From Bacteroidales bacterium (GTDB lineage: Bacteria > Bacteroidota > Bacteroidia > Bacteroidales > F082), in the NCBI GenBank assembly GCA_017616675.1, contig JAFZXR010000067.1, positions 1 to 19,379 on the forward strand: 19,379 nt of DNA. Reading direction: 5' to 3'. The notes under the pieces are model-generated. The model saw nothing but the letters and a program-made list of their open reading frames with translations, made no database searches and was not told where the DNA came from. Both the position numbers and the translations under genes were made by a program. Positions 16,247-19,379 of the stretch are shown here, in pieces (the first letter of the stretch is position 1; every line of letters starts with the position of its first letter).

Positions 16247-17269
16247 TTACTTGTTAAGCAATGCCTTGTACTGTGGCAGTACATCTACAAACTTCTTTAT
16301 TGCCTCATCAATGCTACACTCGAGGGTTCCGCCTGCCGCATTGGTATGACCGCCGCCATTAAAGTGTTCTCTTGCCAATTCGTGGACCGAAAAGTCGCCT
16401 TTTGATCTGAACGAAAATCTTATAACTCCTTGACGCTCAGTGATTAACACCGACATTACTATACCATCGATCATCAATGGGAAATTCACAACGCCCTCTG
16501 TATCGCCTACCTGATAGTTAAACGACTCCAGATCAGCTTTGGTAAGATAGATATAGGCTGTGTGATACTCGTCGAGCGTCGTCATTCTGTTGCTGATGCT
16601 GAAGCCGAGCAATCGCAGTCTGTTTTCCGAGAAAGTGTTGTATATCTTACTGTGTATCAATTGATAATCAACTTTCGGAGTAATCATCTTACCGCAAATT
16701 TCAAACGTCTCTGGATGATAGATTGAATGCGCAAACGAGCCTGTGTCGGTCATTATTCCCACCAGCAGACATGTGGCGATTTTTTCGTCAAGATATTTGT
16801 CAAATCCATGATACTGAATAAGTTCCGCAACGAGTTCAGCTGTGCTCGACGTCTCAAATTCCGAAAGATACATTGCAAATTGCGAATAATCGGTGTCACG
16901 ATGATGGTCGATAAGCAGGCGTGGAGTTTTAGTACAATGACATAAGTCGTTGTGTACCAAGCCAGTACGCGATGGATGATTGAAGTCGAGATAACAAATC
17001 AAGTCAGCAGCGTTGAGATATTCAGCGCCTTTTTCCGAGTTTTTATCGTAAATCAATATGTCCTCAATGCCGGGCATCCATGCTAAAAACAGAGGATAGT
17101 CGTTAGGAATGATTACTTTTACATCGATTCCGAACTTCTTCAGGAAATAACTGAATGCCAACGACGAGCCTATTGCATCGCCATCCGGGTTGACATGCGA
17201 TACAATAACCACATTTTTATATTGTGATATAAACTCTCGGAACTTATTGAAAAACAATTGTTTAGACAT
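16247..17269 (-). CDS. nrnA: DHH/DHHA1 phosphoesterase, NrnA-like oligoribonuclease/pAp phosphatase
   Basis: A 340-residue cytoplasmic protein of the bifunctional NrnA family, which degrades short RNA oligonucleotides and hydrolyses 3'-phosphoadenosine 5'-phosphate. Metal-site motifs are intact: HVNPDGDAIGS (residues 25-35), LDFNHPSR with Asp95, DHHRD (121-125) and GIMTDTGSF with Asp175. The C-terminal DHHA1 substrate-binding glycine motif GGGHTNAAGG is at 305-314. Length matches the family. It has its own promoter motif upstream and the FKBP gene follows. Cyclic dinucleotide phosphodiesterase activity is known for related proteins, but those usually have extra membrane and sensor domains absent here. 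Confidence 0.93.
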   Translation of the reverse strand: MSKQLFFNKFREFISQYKNVVIVSHVNPDGDAIGSSLAFSYFLKKFGIDVKVIIPNDYPLFLAWMPGIEDILIYDKNSEKGAEYLNAADLICYLDFNHPSRTGLVHNDLCHCTKTPRLLIDHHRDTDYSQFAMYLSEFETSSTAELVAELIQYHGFDKYLDEKIATCLLVGIMTDTGSFAHSIYHPETFEICGKMITPKVDYQLIHSKIYNTFSENRLRLLGFSISNRMTTLDEYHTAYIYLTKADLESFNYQVGDTEGVVNFPLMIDGIVMSVLITERQGVIRFSFRSKGDFSVHELAREHFNGGGHTNAAGGTLECSIDEAIKKFVDVLPQYKALLNK

Positions 17270-17292
17270 TGATATCTTTTATTTTCAAATTG

Positions 17293-17321
17293 CAAATATA
17301 CAAATTTTAATGATATATCAA
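17293..17321 (-). promoter_or_regulatory. Promoter of the nrnA/FKBP operon
   Basis: On the minus strand TTG (17321-17319) is followed by an 18-base spacer and TATATTTG (17300-17293), matching the Bacteroidetes -33/-7 pattern. It lies 23 bases before the nrnA ATG. Confidence 0.65.
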
Positions 17322-17348
17322 TATCCTAACACATTTTTAATTTTATTT

Positions 17349-17371
17349 TTAATTAAGAATACCTTAATTAA
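17349..17371. repeat. AT-only inverted repeat at the XRE gene stop codon
   Basis: TTAATTAAG (17349-17357) and CTTAATTAA (17363-17371) form a perfect 9-bp stem with a 5-base loop that includes the XRE stop codon. On the minus strand it is followed by an A-rich, not T-rich, run, so it is not a textbook intrinsic terminator. It separates the XRE gene from the nrnA promoter. Confidence 0.55.
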
Positions 17372-17778
17372 TTAGGCAGGAGAACGTTGAAAGTCTTATC
17401 GGTATATATCACCAAAATCTTTTCAACTTCCTTTTTATCAGTCATAATTGGCTGTTTTTCCTCGATTTTTTCTTCTATATCGTCGAATTCAATGATTTTG
17501 TCATCATTTTTCGGCTCAAATTCAACTTCATGGTTGTCAAAAGCCGTTGGAGTAGGGTCGTTTATGGTTATCGGTTTGCGTCCCATTATTATCCAATCGA
17601 AGCTGTATTCTGGAAAAATTTCCTTCAGTTTTGTCAAAAAATCAACACTCGGTTTGTTTCTTCCGCTCAGAAGATGTGACACGTTTGAAGGCTGAATTTC
17701 CATCAATTCTGCAAATTTTTTCGCCGTCAAATTTTTCGATCTCAAGATATGATCAAGTCGGTCTTTGAAATTTTCCAT
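17368..17778 (-). CDS. XRE-family helix-turn-helix regulator
   Basis: A 136-residue protein with an N-terminal Cro/CI-type HTH (residues about 4-60). The two motif helices are recognisable in TAKKFAELMEIQPSNVSHLLSGRNKPS, followed by LTKLKEIFPEYSFDWIIMG. After it come an acidic linker (about 80-115, rich in D/E/K) and a hydrophobic tail EKILVIYTDKTFNVLLPN. I recall similar short aromatic tails on other Bacteroidetes XRE proteins, possibly for oligomerisation (recollection, unverified). Target genes are unknown; autoregulation or control of the divergent AlbA_2 gene is plausible. Unusually for this window it has a good Shine-Dalgarno (AAGGAG, 9 bases before ATG). The gene and its upstream region are clearly more AT-rich than the rest of the window, which may reflect horizontal origin or relaxed selection. 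Confidence 0.85.
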   Translation of the reverse strand: MENFKDRLDHILRSKNLTAKKFAELMEIQPSNVSHLLSGRNKPSVDFLTKLKEIFPEYSFDWIIMGRKPITINDPTPTAFDNHEVEFEPKNDDKIIEFDDIEEKIEEKQPIMTDKKEVEKILVIYTDKTFNVLLPN

Positions 17779-17783
17779 GGTAT

Positions 17784-17832
17784 GTATCTCCTTAAAATTT
17801 CGTTTTTCAATGTCTTACGAATTACAAAAGTA
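17784..17832 (-). promoter_or_regulatory. -7 element and strong ribosome binding site of the XRE gene
   Basis: TACTTTTG (17832-17825) on the minus strand matches TAnnTTTG, 46 bases upstream of the ATG. TTTG boxes upstream are at non-ideal spacings (15 or 22 bases). An AAGGAG sequence ending 9 bases before the ATG is the only convincing Shine-Dalgarno I found in the window. Confidence 0.5.
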
Positions 17833-18113
17833 AAATTTATTTTAATACAAAAGTCAAAAATTTTCGTTTTATTTTTGTAAATATTTAGAATTTTCAAAAT
17901 TTCTTCAATCATTTCTCGGATATTCACATCTAAATTATTTTATATCAAACACTTACTAACAAGGATTTATTTTCGGATATTTTTACAAAAATTCGCTCTA
18001 TTTTTAATGTATTACTTTAATTATATATATTTATTCTATTGATTTTATTTAATTTATACGATTTTTAACTATCATTTTATTAATTTAACTATTGTAACTT
18101 TTCATCGTTATTT

Positions 18114-18125
18114 TTACAATTGTAA
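18114..18125. repeat. Palindrome TTACAATTGTAA with nearby half-sites
   Basis: A perfect 12-bp palindrome with similar half-sites 16 bases upstream (ATTGTAAC, 18091-18098) and about 90 bases downstream (TTTACAATTAT, 18213-18223). It is a candidate binding site for the neighbouring XRE regulator, but AT-rich DNA produces such palindromes by chance. Confidence 0.35.
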
Positions 18126-18347
18126 TACATTTTTATAAATTATTGATTATCAGCTATTTGAAGAAATAATTTTATTTATGTAAAGTTTAATCTGATTTTT
18201 AAAAACGGCCGATTTACAATTATGTATTTCCATTTTAAGACACTTTTTTACGCCAAACCAGACTTTCTACACCTTCAAAATTTGATGCGCTTAAAACACC
18301 TGAAAATGATTTTTTCGACCTCTGCCCTCTCCTACTTAAAATTTTCA

Positions 18348-18355
18348 TATTTTTG
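18348..18355 (+). promoter_or_regulatory. -7 element immediately before the AlbA_2 gene
   Basis: TATTTTTG followed by C matches TAnnTTTG. Only 8 bases separate it from the ATG at 18364, so the transcript would start within a few bases of the start codon. No clear -33 TTTG is present 19 bases upstream. Confidence 0.55.
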
Positions 18356-18363
18356 CAAAAATC

Positions 18364-19005
18364 ATGAAAAAGGAAAATCACATTCAGAAATTGATTACCG
18401 AGGGCGAGCATCAGATGTTGGATTTCAAGTTCGAGGTATCCGACAGCAAAAAGATCGCGCGCTCGTTGGTCGCCTTTGCCAACACCGATGGCGGACGTTT
18501 ATTAATAGGTGTAAAAGACAACGGTTCGATTTCAGGGATTCGCTCCGACGAAGAGAAGCATATGATACAGACAGCTGCGCAGATGTATTGTCGTCCGGAA
18601 GTCGAATATACCGCCAAAGAATGGAACATCAACGGAAAAACCGTGCTGGAGGTGATAATTCCGAAGAGTAAGTACCACAAACACCAGGCTCCCGACCATA
18701 ATAATATATATAAGGTATACGTGCGCGTGAAGGATGAGAACATAGTAGCCAACAATATATTAATTAAGGTGTGGAAGCACGAAAAGGATAAAAACAACAT
18801 CCAAATTACCTTTACCGACGAGGAAATGCTGCTGTTGAGATATCTGAACGAGCATAAACGGATCAGTTTTGAAGAGTTTCAGGAAATTTCACATCTGAAT
18901 AAGAAAGCAGCCGAGCGCATTCTGGTCAACTTTATCCTCATCGGGATGGTCAAGATGGAGATGACCGACAAAAAGATTTTTTTCATTTCCGGCGATTTGG
19001 CGTAA
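18364..19005 (+). CDS. AlbA_2/Schlafen-type putative DNA-binding protein with C-terminal winged helix
   Basis: A 213-residue protein. Residues about 12-130 match the AlbA_2 (Schlafen-like) domain: EGEHQMLDFKFEV at the front, then the hallmark AFANTDGGRLLIGV (37-50) with VKDNGSISGI, and a later YKVYVRVKDENIVA strand. Residues about 150-208 look like a winged helix-turn-helix (FTDEEMLLLRYLNEH, ISFEEFQEIS, AERILVNFILIGMVKM). Proteins with this layout are usually labelled ATP-binding or transcriptional regulators, but the true activity is unclear. It lies between the AT-rich gap and the rRNA operon. ATG 18364 is chosen because the domain begins within its first 15 residues; the next ATG (18415) would cut into it. 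Codon composition is less AT-rich than the preceding gap. Confidence 0.82.
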   Translation: MKKENHIQKLITEGEHQMLDFKFEVSDSKKIARSLVAFANTDGGRLLIGVKDNGSISGIRSDEEKHMIQTAAQMYCRPEVEYTAKEWNINGKTVLEVIIPKSKYHKHQAPDHNNIYKVYVRVKDENIVANNILIKVWKHEKDKNNIQITFTDEEMLLLRYLNEHKRISFEEFQEISHLNKKAAERILVNFILIGMVKMEMTDKKIFFISGDLA

Positions 19006-19025
19006 AACTGGCGTAAAATTTTGAA

Positions 19026-19086
19026 GGGATAGGCAGAAAAAAGGCCTTAGAAGGGACAGACTTCCAGACTTTTTTCTGCCTATCCC
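19026..19086. repeat. Perfect 18-bp inverted repeat, candidate terminator
   Basis: GGGATAGGCAGAAAAAAG (19026-19043) and CTTTTTTCTGCCTATCCC (19069-19086) are perfect reverse complements around a 25-base centre that can itself pair GAAG with CTTC. It starts 20 bases after the AlbA_2 stop. A T-run directly after the stem is missing on both strands, so it is an atypical terminator if it is one. It could also be a fossil repeat element. Confidence 0.7.
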
Positions 19087-19104
19087 GAAAAAATATCATT
19101 CGTA

Positions 19105-19125
19105 ATCTATTGATTTTCAATAGAT
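19105..19125. repeat. Palindromic site upstream of the rRNA promoter
   Basis: ATCTATTGA-TTT-TCAATAGAT is a perfect 9-bp inverted repeat with a three-base centre, centred 66 bases before the -7 box of the rRNA promoter. It may bind a regulator or add to the transcription-termination signal ahead of the operon. Confidence 0.55.
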
Positions 19126-19158
19126 AATAAAATTTTTAAAAAATTTTTCATTTTTTTA

Positions 19159-19188
19159 TTGACAGGAATGAAAATCGCCGTATCTTTG
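19159..19188 (+). promoter_or_regulatory. rRNA operon promoter
   Basis: TTG (19159-19161, in the context TATTGACA) is followed by exactly 19 bases and TATCTTTG (19181-19188), matching the Bacteroidetes consensus. The 50 bases before it are very rich in A and T tracts, as in UP elements of strong promoters. Transcription should begin near 19193-19196, giving a leader of about 150 bases before 16S. Confidence 0.85.
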
Positions 19189-19194
19189 CAGTCC

Positions 19195-19288
19195 GCAATC
19201 ACGAAAAAAGTGGTTGCAAGTTCTTTGAAAGCAATGAGCCAATAAAAGTAGTCTGAAAGGTAAGGAACCTTTCAATTCCAAGAGACTA
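19195..19288 (+). promoter_or_regulatory. Structured rRNA leader: two stem-loops and a boxA-like sequence
   Basis: The leader begins with a stem GCAATCAC/GTGGTTGC (19195-19202 with 19210-19217; one G-U pair, 7-base loop) at or beside the predicted transcript start. A boxA-like GTTCTTTGAAA follows at 19220-19230, comparable to the antitermination boxA of E. coli rrn leaders. A second structure has inner stem GAAAGGT/ACCTTTC (19255-19261 with 19267-19273) and outer stem TAGTCT/AGACTA (19249-19254 with 19283-19288). Structures and boxA are usual in rrn leaders; their role here in antitermination or processing is inferred. Confidence 0.6.
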
Positions 19289-19345
19289 AGAAAACAGGTG
19301 AATCCGCCAGGACAAAACAGAAAAATTTATTAAGTACAACAATAT

Positions 19346-19379
19346 ACAATGAAGAGTTTGATCCTGGCTCAGGATGAAC
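19346..19379 (+). rRNA. rrs: 16S ribosomal RNA, 5' end only
   Basis: The last bases include the universal 16S start sequence GAAGAGTTTGATCCTGGCTC followed by AGGATGAAC. The CCTGGCTCAGGATGAAC form is that of Bacteroidetes. The mature 5' end is placed a few bases before GAAGAG by analogy, so the start may be off by several bases. The rest of the gene is beyond the window. Confidence 0.95.

Larger units (their letters stand above)
17779..18363. other. AT-rich intergenic region between the XRE and AlbA_2 genes
   Basis: About 585 bases with no supportable ORF, much more AT-rich than anything else here. It contains the two gene promoters at its edges, a lone plus-strand TATTTTTG at 17870-17877 with no gene behind it, and a 12-bp palindrome TTACAATTGTAA at 18114-18125. 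Related half-sites ATTGTAAC (18091-18098) and TTTACAATTAT (18213-18223) flank that palindrome. A small RNA, an operator array or simple decay are all possible. Nothing decisive is visible. Confidence 0.6.
19006..19345. other. Gap between the AlbA_2 gene and 16S rRNA: inverted repeats, rRNA promoter and leader
   Basis: No coding sequence is supported here. In order it holds an 18-bp inverted repeat, a 9-bp palindrome, an AT-rich stretch resembling an UP region, the rRNA promoter and a roughly 150-base transcribed leader with two stem-loops and a boxA-like sequence. Each is listed separately. Confidence 0.75.

Noticed and set aside
17742..17927. Small minus-strand frame upstream of and overlapping the XRE gene
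   Set aside because: It is AT-rich with Ile/Lys/Phe bias, overlaps the well-supported XRE start in another frame, and has no recognisable motif.
18222..18671. Plus-strand frame overlapping the start of the AlbA_2 gene
   Set aside because: Its downstream part is a frame-shifted reading of the AlbA_2 coding sequence and its upstream part is AT-rich non-coding DNA.

Overview
The window looks like chromosomal DNA from a member of the Bacteroidetes, most likely order Bacteroidales. Three things point there. At least eight intergenic regions carry the Bacteroidetes -7 promoter motif TAnnTTTG, and those in front of recA and the rRNA operon have a matching TTTG/TTG box 19 bases upstream. Nearly all genes lack a Shine-Dalgarno sequence. 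The 16S rRNA 5' end in the last 34 bases reads GGCTCAGGATGAAC, as in Bacteroidetes. Sixteen protein genes and the start of one rRNA operon are present. I see no insertion sequence, tRNA, CRISPR array or phage gene.

Layout. 1-4321: the 3' part of a phosphohexomutase gene (+) converges on a minus-strand block of nth (endonuclease III), recA and a TPR lipoprotein gene. The last two probably share a transcript. 4395-9564: a tightly packed plus-strand operon of four genes (GNAT-like protein, LolD-type ABC ATPase, exported nine-repeat TPR protein, CyuA-type L-cysteine desulfidase) with junctions of -1, +4 and +1 bases. 9570-11261: a minus-strand RelA/SpoT homologue whose hydrolase site is degenerate and which lacks the C-terminal ACT/RRM region. 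11391-15344: a plus-strand surface-polysaccharide set, Wzx-type flippase, Wzz-type chain-length regulator and O-antigen ligase/polymerase, with no glycosyltransferases beside it. 15319-17269: minus-strand nrnA-like phosphoesterase and a two-domain FKBP lipoprotein. 17368-19005: a small XRE regulator and an AlbA_2/Schlafen-type protein, divergent around a strongly AT-rich gap of about 585 bases. 19006-19379: an 18-bp inverted repeat, a palindrome, the rRNA promoter, a structured leader and the start of 16S rRNA.

How the genes fit together. Most are housekeeping genes: DNA repair (nth, recA), envelope biogenesis (LolD, FKBP, lipoproteins, Wzx/Wzz/Wzy), sulfur amino acid catabolism (CyuA), stringent response and nucleotide turnover (RSH, NrnA). 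I find no convincing new multi-gene system. The points most worth a second look are the hydrolase-dead, shortened RSH protein; the 57-residue repeat period of the TPR protein; the lone Wzx-Wzz-Wzy trio; mutually overlapping divergent promoters; the AT-rich XRE/AlbA_2 region with a probably leaderless gene; and the structured elements around the rRNA promoter and leader.
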